DNA of 64,000 nt from Liolophura sinensis (taxonomy: Eukaryota > Mollusca > Polyplacophora > Chitonida > Chitonidae). The notes beneath the pieces are model-generated. The model did no database searches. It was not told where the DNA came from and was given only the letters and a program-made list of their open reading frames with translations. Location: NCBI RefSeq assembly GCF_032854445.1, contig NC_088302.1:33573979-33637978 (forward strand). Direction: 5' to 3'. The stretch's first letter is position 1. Every line of letters starts with the position of its first letter. Position numbers and translations under genes: made by a program. This document shows positions 29,439-40,800 of this stretch, in pieces.

Positions 29439-31709
29439 TGGCAGCACATGAAGTAACTGCAGGAGATTTTTCTATTATTGCATCATTGCTAGTTTATTCA
29501 GGGAGATAAAATGTCTGGTCTGCAGGATACTCAGGCTACGGGCCTACAGGGATATAAGTCCTCGGTATCAAAAGGCTAGATGATTGGTGGAAGAAAAATG
29601 GAAACTAAACACTTCAGATCTACCACAGTTTAGAACACTTGTTATTAAGCAATGTTGACGGACAGAGCATTGAAAGTAACCCGTACAGAAATGAAAAGAA
29701 GGGAGCCATCAAACATTTTGAAAATTGTGTGATGACTTCAAATGAACAATTGACCATCAGATAAATCTTTCGATCACAAATTAATGCAATTGTGTACATA
29801 AATTTGTTTGTATCAGATTTCTGAGTTACATTGTAGCTTGTAATTGACATCAAATACATTGAGATAGATACATATTTAATCTCCTTGTGTTTGTGTTTTT
29901 ATAATCCACTCTTCAACATATTGACCATGGTAATGTCTGGAAACATCTTGCCAGTGTTTGTACTTTATTACATACATTGAAGTCATTTGTTGAAATTACT
30001 CAAAGTACAGTGTAGTGGAAGATGTTAATTTTCAAGGTTCACCTACATTTTACAAATATCGCTAACTATTTAATAGGAGGAAATTGATTGGGGAGGGCAC
30101 AACTGTATTTTAAGCCACTACCTGACAAATGCACTCTGGAATTACCTTGAGCATTGAGACAAGTATCTATGTGGTGTTATACGGTCTTAATTACACGTAG
30201 AAAGAAGAAAAAAAATCAACATTGAAGCCTCATATGCCCTCCTCTGGGATTCCCTCCTTCTAGAATTCTGCACAGGGTTTTGCGAAATATCCTTCAGGGA
30301 TTCCCTTTTTTCCAGCATTCTGCAGAAGCTTTTGCTGATAGTCTTTCTTGATTCAGTAATTCATACTGAGGGAAATTTCATACCAAAAATTCAGCTATTA
30401 CAAATACTTGTGTAAATATTAAAGCCCTAATTCACCCACTATCACATATCATTAAGAACAAAAGTGAGACATAGGGTTTTGAACTTGAATGGACTAAAAC
30501 GTAGTTAACTGGAGGTTTATGTAAGGTCTTTAGACTGACATTGGCGGAGGATACCCAGGTTTTAGCGATTTAGCCGTAAGACAAGGTTCTGGTCTGGTGT
30601 GCTTTGGGTCTCCTCTGAGGAGAACAGGCCTGTGGGTGTGGGTGCCTATGGCCAAGTAGCGTGAGACTGATGGTTCTCGGGGAGCCTGACGGCATTGGTG
30701 GTGCAACCTCTTGGATGAAAGATTCTGGAACCTCGTGGATGTACATGTGTGCACTTTTACAAGTTATGGCGTAGGCCTATACGTAATCTCTCGCACGCAG
30801 CGCATTGAGAAAACCTTCCCTTTCAGTTATGCCTATTTTTTTATGCATCTGCAGAGTTGGACTTCAAACTGAGTCGCCAACTTATAATACGAATGTAAAG
30901 TTTGGTACTTATCGAACAAGTAAATAATGGGCAGTATGCTTTATCTCAGTGAAGTTCAGGCAAACTAGGAAGAACATCCACGTTTTATCTCAATTATAAA
31001 ACTTGATATAGTCTAAAGAGTTAAGGTTTCATCCAATAAATATCTGAACTTAAATAAGAGATGCCGATTATATGTCACGTTTGTTAATAATTTATCGACA
31101 GTACGGAATGACACTGTGTGAGTATACAACCCTAGTCAAAAGCAGCGGAACACATACTTTCTGCACTATTACTATAGATTTGGAAATTTAAGAGCATGCA
31201 TTGCCAAGAGCATTTTTTAAAGTTTACACAGATGGTATAATACGTTAAGTTCCTTTCATTTGGTTAAACTGTTATGCGCATATGGTCAGGTAATCCTTTC
31301 CTGCAGACCGTTTTTTTTCTTTCCATCATCCACATTTCTCCTATTTGGCTTGAATAAGTCAGTTCGATTTTAATACTTATAAGAACTTATTTTTTATGTT
31401 TTATATCAAAAAATTAACCTACCGCGTTGTGGATTGTGAACTTCTTAAATGTGGATATCAGGGGAAATAACTCTAATAAGATAAATTAACAGTTATGTTT
31501 CCAACAGATCAAAGAAAGGCATCATAACTGAATGCTTTAAGATATAGTACATATATATTCAAACGGCGGGCATGAATTAGGAAGAGAAAGCAACAAGCGA
31601 AATCGCCATCGTATAAGTGAAAATTCCTGATTACAGCGTTAAGTAACATTCAGGTTAGGAATAAAAACATGAGTAAATGAAATTATTCATCAAGGCAATC
31701 AACAGACCA

Positions 31710-32066
31710 TACTGCCCCCGATTGCACAGTTGGTCGAGCGTCAGTTTCGGGAGCGGTAGATCCACGGTCAACCCTGCGTCGAGTCACACCTAAGACTTTA
31801 AAAGAGAAAGTTGTAACTTCGTATCTTGGCGTTCAGCATGAAGGAGATAGTGCAACGACTGGTTGACCCATATCAGTATAATGGCTCGGGCAGGGCTACC
31901 TTATTTGCACTCGGTAAGGCGTCTCCGTGAAGCAGCACTAGATAAAAGGGTGGTGGAAATCCGCCCTGCAACAAGGTGGCACATTACATGCACTCTAAGA
32001 ATTCCTTCGTCGTCATATGACTGAAAAATTGTTAAATACGACGTTAAACACCAAGCTCTCACTCAC
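31710..32066 (+). repeat. SINE-B, full length, with 11-bp target duplication
   Basis: Matches the copy at 27200 along its length. TCAACAGACCA lies at 31699-31709 and again at 32067-32077, a perfect target-site duplication that fixes the element's ends. Confidence 0.9.
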
Positions 32067-32354
32067 TCAACAGACCACACATGTAAGTCAAGAAAGGTTA
32101 ATACGTGTCATACGAATGTTGGAACTGGTAATAGGTGTCGATGAATGCAGTAACGGTTGATAAGTGCCATTCGAATGTTGGAACTGGTGATGAATGTCAA
32201 CTGTATTTGGATTCTTAACTGAAAACGGATCACTGAAAACCTAGGCGCACAAATACACGTAACGAACGAGGACATTTGCACTTGTGATTTCTATACTTTC
32301 TAAACTATTATTACTATTTAAAAAGATTTATTTGATAGATTCTCATTACTAATT

Positions 32355-32561
32355 GTGTATAGTAAAACGTGTCACCCCACCAAAGCATTCTTGTGGGATG
32401 TCTTGTTCACTGAGTGGCTTGAAGTTATCATTGATAACATCTATGTGAAATTAGGGGAAACCATATATCAACAGTGTATAGGCATTCCGTTGGGTACAGT
32501 TTGTGCTCCAGCTTTGACTCACCTATGCTTGTTCTCGTATGAATACGACTACATTATGTAG
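32355..32561 (+). mobile_element. Reverse transcriptase fragment, probably Penelope-like
   Basis: A 68-codon open stretch reads FLWDVLFTEWLEVIIDNIY and YQQCIGIPLGTVCAPALTHL then FSYEYDYIM. This is the core block typical of reverse transcriptases with a QQ.GIP.GT.CAP motif. Similar sequences are found in Penelope-like elements, but the family assignment is from memory. The YxDD block is not seen, and the frame ends in a stop at 32559, so this is a dead fragment. Confidence 0.65.
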
Positions 32562-33085
32562 TGGATAAAGCACGAGAAACTGTGGATTGTTTGAAAATAA
32601 TCCACGAGGCGCGAAAATGCATTCACTTTCTAACCCCGACAATACCAGGACTCATCTCCATGTTACAAGGGAAGACTTAGTTCGTGTCGCTTTATATAAA
32701 GAACATCTTCAGGCACACCGACTTCCATTCACTTGAAGTGCTGGGATAATGCATGGCGATGCGAATAAGGTACCGCTGTATATAAGCCGAGCGAATGAGA
32801 CGCTTCATTCGATACATGGCATACACTGAGTGACTCGGTCTATGATTAATTATGCTGGAAAGTAACTCTGAATTGATTGAAGCTTACATGTAATCCGGGG
32901 AAGTCTGATAATAGATTATACAATTTCTGTCACAATTTCTGTATTTTCATAGAAAATAAATTTCACATTGATCAGAAAGGAATGGACCCTTCATATATAA
33001 CATTCTATGATCGGTTAGACAAAGGATTGACCTCATAGCAAACGTTTAAAGTCATCTAAAGGGAGAAAGTTGTGTGGTGTTTGTT

Positions 33086-33160
33086 CCCGGATAACTCAGT
33101 GGGATATTGGAATGTTTTAAAGCTTTGTGTTCGTGGGTTCGAATCCCACTCTGCCATACA
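33086..33160 (+). repeat. tRNA-like sequence, probably a SINE head
   Basis: An A-box-like GATAACTCAGTGGGATATTG and a perfect T-arm GTGGG-TTCGAAT-CCCAC followed by TCTGCCAT. The 5' end does not pair with the 3' end, so no functional tRNA cloverleaf is supported. Confidence 0.4.
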
Positions 33161-34319
33161 CTACTCGAAGGGGCACTCATGTTATACAAGCCCTTACCTT
33201 TCACCACTCAAACGACTAACTCGCAAGTGTGGATTCCCGAAAAATAATCAACTGCGCAGACAATAGCCTGATGTCACGCTTTATTATTTTTGATCAAGAG
33301 TATTCTTCATCCGGCTCGAACTTTCTCATTCACTAAATGGCATATTGAAGATTTGCTAGCTTTAAACATCCCATATATAGCTAATGTTGTGAAAGATATA
33401 TATCCACCTTTAAAGGAAACAACAGACCTTCCTGATGCATCTTAAATGAACTTACCCTTACTTTGACAACAACGTTCCGCATTCATGTTGTGGGTACATA
33501 TCTCGGCTTGCTAGCATTTGTTAGACTGTGTGTTTAGTGAGGGGTTTAATCAGCGTCACAAGTTATTGATGTAAAACTGGTAGAAAGACTACTATTCTCT
33601 TGTAAACAAATATGGACAGGTTATCCAGAATCTCTGACACTCCGTTTCATAATTTTGTCTAATTCCGCTTAATCCAGAGTTTGAGGCCGTACATCATTCA
33701 TCGTGTTGAATCTGATCACCAGGTTGGCTATACCGGTATGAATAGTTGCAATGAAAAACAAGATACTTTTTATATTGTCATAATTGGTATTTTACGGCCA
33801 TCATGAGCTGGTGTCAATGTGCTATACCAGAACGCTGACCACCATGCCTCGGAAGCCCCCCCCCCCAACCCCCCCACCCCAACTAAGATGTATATGCTTC
33901 TTTTTGCTTGAATCCGTCCTGATTTCTAACTTTATATACGGCCTTAATTCTCTGATGGCTTGTGTTGAACGTTGTTTTGGAAATTGGTCTTACCATTAAT
34001 GGCCCGGAACGTCCAGTTTGGTTGACGAAAGTATTATTTCGACGCCTAGATTCCTACGAATGTTGAATTGGTTGATGCCTTGTGAGTGAGTGCTGAGTTT
34101 CTTTAACATGGCCCCTCCTTGCAAATGACGTTGAGCATCAATAACACAAGTAATTCCGTAATAGAATTAACTGTCCAAGAAAGTTGAGAACAGCTTATTA
34201 TCGCTTCTAGCACGTAAACAGTCAGAATAACATAATTACCAGATTCGGTTGTGTGAAAGAAAGCATTACATTTTATGACGTAAATAGGTCGGTTTCCCGT
34301 CGTGGACCCAAGCGGTATC

Positions 34320-34428
34320 AGTCCAAATGCAAGGAATGGAAAGATATGTGTTATACTCACTGCTTTAGCCAATCAGTCCAAATGCAAGGAATGGAAAGAT
34401 ATGTGTTATACTCACTGCTTTAGCCAAC
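34320..34428 (+). repeat. 55-bp perfect-looking tandem duplication
   Basis: AGTCCAAATGCAAGGAATGG starts at 34320 and at 34375. The copies differ only at the last bases (AATC/AACC). Confidence 0.92.
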
Positions 34429-34615
34429 CCCTGGAAGATATTTGGATTAAATAATTTCCCAGTAACTTGCATAAACATTTTAATTGTGTTTGTGTGCTAA
34501 TTGTGATGACAACACAGCATTTCGAGTAATTCTGGACCAGTGTTGTAAGTAACATCACTGCATTTTTACACTGTCCTCGATGCTCTAGTTTTACTCTCTA
34601 GGTAGTAAATCTTCT

Positions 34616-34616
<1 letters not shown>

Positions 34617-34692
<76 letters not shown>
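34617..34692. repeat. (AT)n microsatellite
   Basis: About 75 bp of AT dinucleotides with one ACAT interruption near 34676. Confidence 0.95.
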
Positions 34693-34693
<1 letters not shown>

Positions 34694-36328
34694 CACTGTG
34701 TCAATGTCGCCAAAGTGCTCCTAGTGCTAAGCGTCAAGAGAGAGAGTTGTTATAATGTATATAATGGAACAATGTGACTCCAGATGTAGCACTTGTTTAT
34801 TATCATGGTTAATATTATCGATCTTCTACCATTTATTTATTTAACTATTTATTAATTTTTTTTTTGATGCCCTCTCGGAATATTTCGTCAATGCAGTTGT
34901 CCATACCACAAGTAACATATATATATTTAATGCATTGAAAAGGCAATATTTTTGTTATCTAAGTATCTAAATTGAAAAGTTGGCTTAAATGGAAAGACAA
35001 CACCAGACAACATGTACGCATTCATCGATAAAGCATCTCAAATAAAGCTTAAATCGAAATATTGCAACTTTTGCAGTTCAAAGTGAGCAAAATCGAGCAG
35101 ATTGAGAATATCGGAAGCGGCGCCATGCTATCAATTTTAACCTATCAGGTGTAAGTTATGTGTGTAACCCGACAGCACACCTGTTTCCGTTTACGTCACG
35201 TGGACAGCGTTTTGCCTTTTACCCATATGAGTTTGCGGCAGTAATACGACCTAGTGTTTCTGGTTTCTCTAACATGACTCAGTATCTCATGACCTCGTAA
35301 GAATTCCAGATTAAGAGTTGATTTTTAGAGTTAGCGAGCACGTCTGAACAAAATGGGTGTGGTCGTTTATAATATAATTAAAGATGTACAATATAATTAA
35401 AGACGTACTGTATAGAGAGCAAGACCAGACCATTTATGTCTGTTTTACCCCACTTCCTGATAGTTATATTATCTGTTTTCTATTCTTTAAAGATTCGAAC
35501 ACAACCCAGCAGCCAAGGTCGTTGTCCAGATGACATGTATCATAGCTGCAGAATTCATATTTATAGTACAATTCATATTTCATATTCTAATACAGAATGA
35601 TTTTTGGGCCAAGTTCAGTAATAAAGACTTGGCGATGTTAAATCTGGTATGAAGTCTTAAGACATGTTTGAACAACAGGGCACTGTAATCGGAAAGCCCA
35701 TTTGTTGTTGATCATATCAGAACAATTAATTAAGACCGACACTGGAGGATATGAAATATAGAGATTAAAACCACGCTGGTGAACGTGTCAAATTGCACCC
35801 ATTATTTCACATCGAAGTGTTAATCTTTGGAACAAAACTACGTGTTGTCTACAGTGGACACGCAGTATTCGCCTGGACTCACGTTTGTATTAAGATCACG
35901 GTCATCAAAATGAGGCCGATTTTCCTGCCATTGGTTAAATAGCCTACCTTGTTTGCGGCATGGCGCAGAATGAAAACTGATGAGGTTGGCGTCCTGTCGG
36001 AGATGCCTGGAGATCGATATCCTGACCGAAGCACATTTAAGGACTGGTGGAATTTCCGTGATTGTATTCCACACTTTCTTCCTTCTCTCGGACTATACCC
36101 CTCCCCCGCCCGTAACGCCCACCCCTGGAGCAGGGCAATGGTCACGCCGCGCCGAGCACATTTGTCATGGTGAAGTAAGTCTTCACTGACTGTTGTAATG
36201 TACATTTATCAGACACAAGTTATGGTTTCCATGAAAAAGAGAACCCCAGGGTTCGATTTTACGTAGCTGCAGATTAGTATGTGTGCCTATAATCACATCA
36301 ATGACAGCATGTACTTGTTTGCTTATGA

Positions 36329-36680
36329 GAGCGTTCCGTGGCCTATTGGTTACAGGTGGATGCTTTCAGTCGCTATAGGACACACGTCGAGTGCAGGTTC
36401 AACACCGGCCTTAGACAGAGAATTTGCAGATTCCTTGGCTCTCGCCACTTGTCAGGCATTGGAGATTACAAATGGGTGAGGAGTGCTTGCGCCGTCAAAC
36501 GTTGGGTGAAGGGCGCTCGTCTTCCATCGGTGTGGTGTACATATTTGTGAGAAGGTTAATCAGTAACTTCCTAAAGTGTGGTATTTTTATCCGGTTATTC
36601 TGGTTTTCTCCACAATAACACTGGGTGCCACTGTATCCGTAAAAAATTCTTAAGCGAAGGGTTAAACATCAAAAGACACA
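36329..36680 (+). repeat. Third SINE-like unit (SINE-C candidate)
   Basis: A tRNA-like start (CCGTGGCCTATTGGTTACAG, later GCAGGTTCAACACCGG) and an end similar to other SINE tails (AAAAAATTCTTAAGCGAAGG, GTTAAACATC). Only one copy is seen in this window. Confidence 0.45.
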
Positions 36681-38000
36681 GGGTCAGGGTAGAGCGTGTG
36701 GTATGGTATTGACAACCTTATGTCACATGGATTCGCTGTGTGCAAGATTTCCTTCCCCCAAACCCAACACACAGACTCTTGTTTGGAGGGGAAGAGGGGG
36801 TGTATTGATATGGACTTATCAAGCCACGTGCTTATTCGCAACTTTCTGAGGTGCTAACGTTTATGCCTTACTTGTGGCCAGTTTTCTCAACGCCCATAAA
36901 CGTCTTAAACAAGCCTATTTCTATTACACCAAGTAAATAACACGTGTATATCACTAATTTCCGGTTTATTACTTATTTCAGACCCGAGAAACGCCACCTG
37001 CAAGAGACATCGAGCATATGGTTGCCTCGTTGTATTGTCATATTGCCAGCTATCCTTGAATCTAAATTATACCGTTGATTAAAGGCGTTCCCAGTCTCAA
37101 ATATTGTAGTTATAATTTATGGTGTAACTCTAAGGACCAAAGGGTGTATGTAAAATCTGGTTTGGATGGATACAGGGTCATAGCCATCGTCTTATTGTTT
37201 GGGGTAAGTATCAATCTTCACTAGTTCTAAACAGAAGCCATGATTAAAATCATGAGTTTGTATTTAACGCCTTCTCAAAACGGAAGTGGTCCAGTGTCTA
37301 TAACCCTTTCATCTCTGGGCATCCACTAGCTCGTTTTCCCAAGCACGGCATGTCCAGCACTAGCCGCGGTGGCATCGCTAAGCTTTATTCATGCAGAAGA
37401 AAGCTGGGGAAACTTATCTCAATGACGTCAAGCATGAAACCCTTGTCAACCGCGATTACATCTGATAAGTGACTATGCCTATCAGCCTGATGTTAATGAA
37501 TGATCTGTTAGCATCTCTCAGTTGCAGTGATTTGGTGGTATGCAAAGCCATATGGCAGGCGCTGTTGAAGTCACCTTGACATCTCAGAGCGTTTGATTGT
37601 CGTTGTAGGGACAGACGCCTTTAGCCGGTTTGCTAGTCTGACTTAATTCCACTGAGACCTGGACGTGTTGGTAAATGCTGACTGCTAAAGCCATCAGGTC
37701 GGTTAGAAAGAGCAAATAGCCCTTATAGAAGATCGGTAGATTCAAGGCTACTGACTCGGACGAGGTGTTGTATCGATATGACTATTTCGCGATACCAATT
37801 GAGGTTGGAGCTCAGGGAAAGCTCTTGTGGATTGCATAAGCACGGCCGGTAAAGCAGTCGACTCCAGGTTGGTGGCGGTGTATTTGGGATCGAATAAGGG
37901 AAGTTTGTCCCTTCTAGGTTTATACCCAGTGCAATCTTGTCTTATATCGATACCTGTGGACATTAGCAGATGGCTTTGGAGAAGCCGTGAAACAGTCACA

Positions 38001-38107
<107 letters not shown>

Positions 38108-38336
38108 AAAGACAATAGTTTGCAATGTGTACTATTATTCACTATCCTGTTTGCAGTTGTGCTCTCTCTGTCCGATCGTTGTGATCATGGAAGTCTAGGC
38201 GGTAATAAAGACCAAAAGCAGCGGCCCGAGACTGCGGGGAAATTCATTGGCGCAGACGACCGTCTTGGGAGCCAGAGCAGGCCATAGGTGCGCAGGCTTG
38301 CACCGAGAAACAGTTCTGTGAGGAAGCGCTAGGAAT

Positions 38337-38416
38337 ATGGCCGACGAGGACTCCACCGAACAGACATCTTTACAGATTGACCCAGACACGGAGGAAGAAA
38401 CCCCGGAACCAAAAAC
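38337..38416 (+). CDS. Probable first coding exon of an unrecognised gene
   Basis: The ATG has a good context (A at -3, G at +4) and opens 26 codons plus two bases, followed by a consensus donor GTAAGT. The peptide MADEDSTEQTSLQIDPDTEE then ETPEPK is strongly acidic and probably disordered. The GC content is higher than in surrounding DNA and there is no in-frame ATG just upstream; a short uORF (ATGGAAGTCTAG) lies at about 38188. Downstream exons are not certain. A possible partner in the right phase lies at 60522. No family recognised. Confidence 0.5.
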
Positions 38417-39374
38417 GTAAGTGATTAGCTTTTACTTTTGATGCTAACTGTTTTTCATTCTCTTTAAAAGCTTTCAGGAAATTGTTACCAACAAACTGCC
38501 AACACCATGTGTTTTTTCCCTTCTCTATCTCTGCAAGTCCAAATACATGCCATTTGTTTTAAACTAGTGGGCTAACCCAGAGAGCGGATTGCATAATGTG
38601 TGATTTGTCAATAGGTCGAAGTCTTTGATACCTACAGCCTACCATGTAGTAGCGTAGAGAGGAACTGTATCTATTACACTTAAGCTTACTTAATGTATAC
38701 ATATATCATGGTCAAGCTTTGGTGATGATCTTTTTGTCTGAGCGTGCAATCAAACGAAAATGAAACCTTTATGTCGTATTTATATTCTGGGCCATATTTC
38801 GATATTGATCAAGCCTGAACTGTTTTAACCCAGTTAAAAATGTAAGCATTATTATGTGTGAAATCCATGTGTCTGTCTGTGGCTGAATTTTTCGTCTGTG
38901 GAAATCGCTGAACCCTTTTCAATTCAACTTAGTGTTGTACAGTATTTGTAGAAATAGATAGTAAAAGTCCATTTTCACAAGGGATATATTTGGCCTGCAA
39001 AGCAATATTTCTTTTAATCATTCTCTTTTGGGGCGATTTTCATTACTCCGAGGACAATGTACGACGAAATGGACGGGAGCTTAAACGCTAACATTGCATT
39101 AATTATCTCTTACCAACGTACCGGGTGATTGTGGTTATGTTGGCCCCACTAACCTGGTTATTGTAGCTCCACTAAGGAATGTCAAGGGACAATATTTAGG
39201 TAACAGACTTAGGTACAGAACTGTTTGTTGTTCTAAATTTGTGAGTAATCATTGAACTGATTGCTTTGGCATAAGTTGTAGGTGAAAACGGTTACGACAA
39301 AGATGAAACTTAGTACTTAAAATCAGGAATATGGCCAAAAGTTAAGACTAAATCCGTGCTAAGCTTAAGGCAGG

Positions 39375-39900
39375 ATGAACTGATATTATACAGCAAGCAA
39401 ACGTATATCATGTAAACCGAACGATCATGAAGCAGAGCCAATCGAATATCATGTTGCACCAAACCTATATCAAATTAAACCAAATGTATGTCAAGTAAAA
39501 CCACACGCACTACAGCGCAAAACCATTGAAAACGTGTTCCTTGTACAACTACGCCTATATTAAAGGGATACAGAATCGACGCTGATTGGCTGACAATGGA
39601 GTTTGAATTCCCTGGGTTAAACCCTACAACCTTGGTCACGCTTGAATAAATCCTCCATACCTGAAAGTCAGCTTAGGCTAGGCATATTCTGGACTTGTCT
39701 ATCTCTCACAGCACCCAATCAGAATCGATTCTTTATCCCTTTAAGCAAACCCAAACGTCTGTCTGGTAAAACCACGCGTATTGTAAGGGAAACCAATCAT
39801 CCACGAAGTAAAACCAATGAAAACGTGTACCATGTGTAACCAAACCTGTATCAAGTAAAGCCAGGTACATACAAAGTAAAAGCCCATGTACAAAGATATA
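39375..39900 (+). repeat. Degenerate 20-25-bp minisatellite, split by a MITE
   Basis: Units resemble AAACCAAACCTATATCAAGT with a variable spacer, seen at about 39410-39559 and again at 39745-39900 (both sides contain AACCA.TGAAAACGTGT.CC). The MITE at 39564-39740 interrupts the array. Confidence 0.7.
39564..39740. mobile_element. 177-bp MITE with TTAA target duplication (piggyBac-type)
   Basis: The left end AGGGATACAGAATCGACGC continues TGATTGG. The right end read in reverse is AGGGATAAAGAATCGATTC then TGATTGG. TTAA flanks both ends (39560-39563, 39741-39744). TTAA duplication is the hallmark of piggyBac transposition. No transposase is encoded. Confidence 0.75.
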
Positions 39901-40339
39901 TACGTAAGAAGCAAAGGTGACCAGGTATTGCAAGATACATGGAATCAGAGAAGACAAGACATACTGGATGGCTGGTATAAGGTGACCTGGGGTGAACGAT
40001 GTATTGATATTTCACTTTTGTTAGGCTTTTACTCCAACAGTGCGTTGATGGTTATGGTTCCGCGATGCTTTGCATCATCACGAGAAAAAACGCTGTATTC
40101 ATTAAGCACAGACGCAGTAGAGTAAATGTTACATCCATCCCTAGACGAAGAGCGTAAGCTTGAACAACTGATGTGTGTCAAGGAAGAGTTGATTAAAATT
40201 TATTTTTTGTTGGCCTTTGGTTTCAATATCCAATTTGCAGCAGATTGGTCTAAGTTGGTCTGTGTTTTTTCCAACAGATATAGATATGATCGCAAAAAGT
40301 GATTAAATTAGGTGGAAAACTGAAAGCGTTATTCAATAC

Positions 40340-40800
40340 AGTTGAAACTTTAATGATGAAGATGAAATTGGTTCATACTGTGTGTGCGAAGACGAAACAA
40401 CAAATTGTAGTTGGTGATACTTGTAAGTACGTCTTCAAGCCGTAAGTGTGTGGAAGTACAACCCAAGAGGTGGGTGAAGAAATTGACAGGTGACTCAAAC
40501 TGTAAGTGAAGCGGAGCACTAGCCAAATTGTAAGTGAGAAAACCGAGAGGGGGTGGGGGTCTCGGGGGGGATGGAGGTGTTGAAGTTCCAAGTGAAGTGA
40601 AAGCACCATCCAAACTTTTAGTGGTTGAAAAATAATAGAAAATTCAAGATAAAAATGAAGAGGAAATGCCAAGTTGTAGATGGAAATCCAAGTTGTAGAT
40701 GGTGAGTCTGCGGGTTCAAGCTGTATGCGAAGTTTAAGCACCATCTAATCTACAGGGGCAAATCCCATACAAGATTGTAAGCTGTAAAACTGAAGACGTA
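40340..40800 (+). repeat. Degenerate AAGT/TTGTAAGTG-rich repeats
   Basis: Loose recurrences of CAAACTGTAAGTGAAG, CAAATTGTAAGTGAGA and CCAAGTTGTAGATGG suggest an old tandem array. Minus-strand ORFs here (40350-40744) are taken as by-products. Confidence 0.45.

Noticed and set aside
30530-30754. 74-codon minus ORF beginning MHTCTSTRFQNL
   Set aside because: Compositionally ordinary and unsupported by motifs or signals. Possibly part of an unlisted repeat.
33086-33160. Functional tRNA gene
   Set aside because: The T-arm is perfect, but the acceptor stem does not pair and the anticodon arm is unclear.
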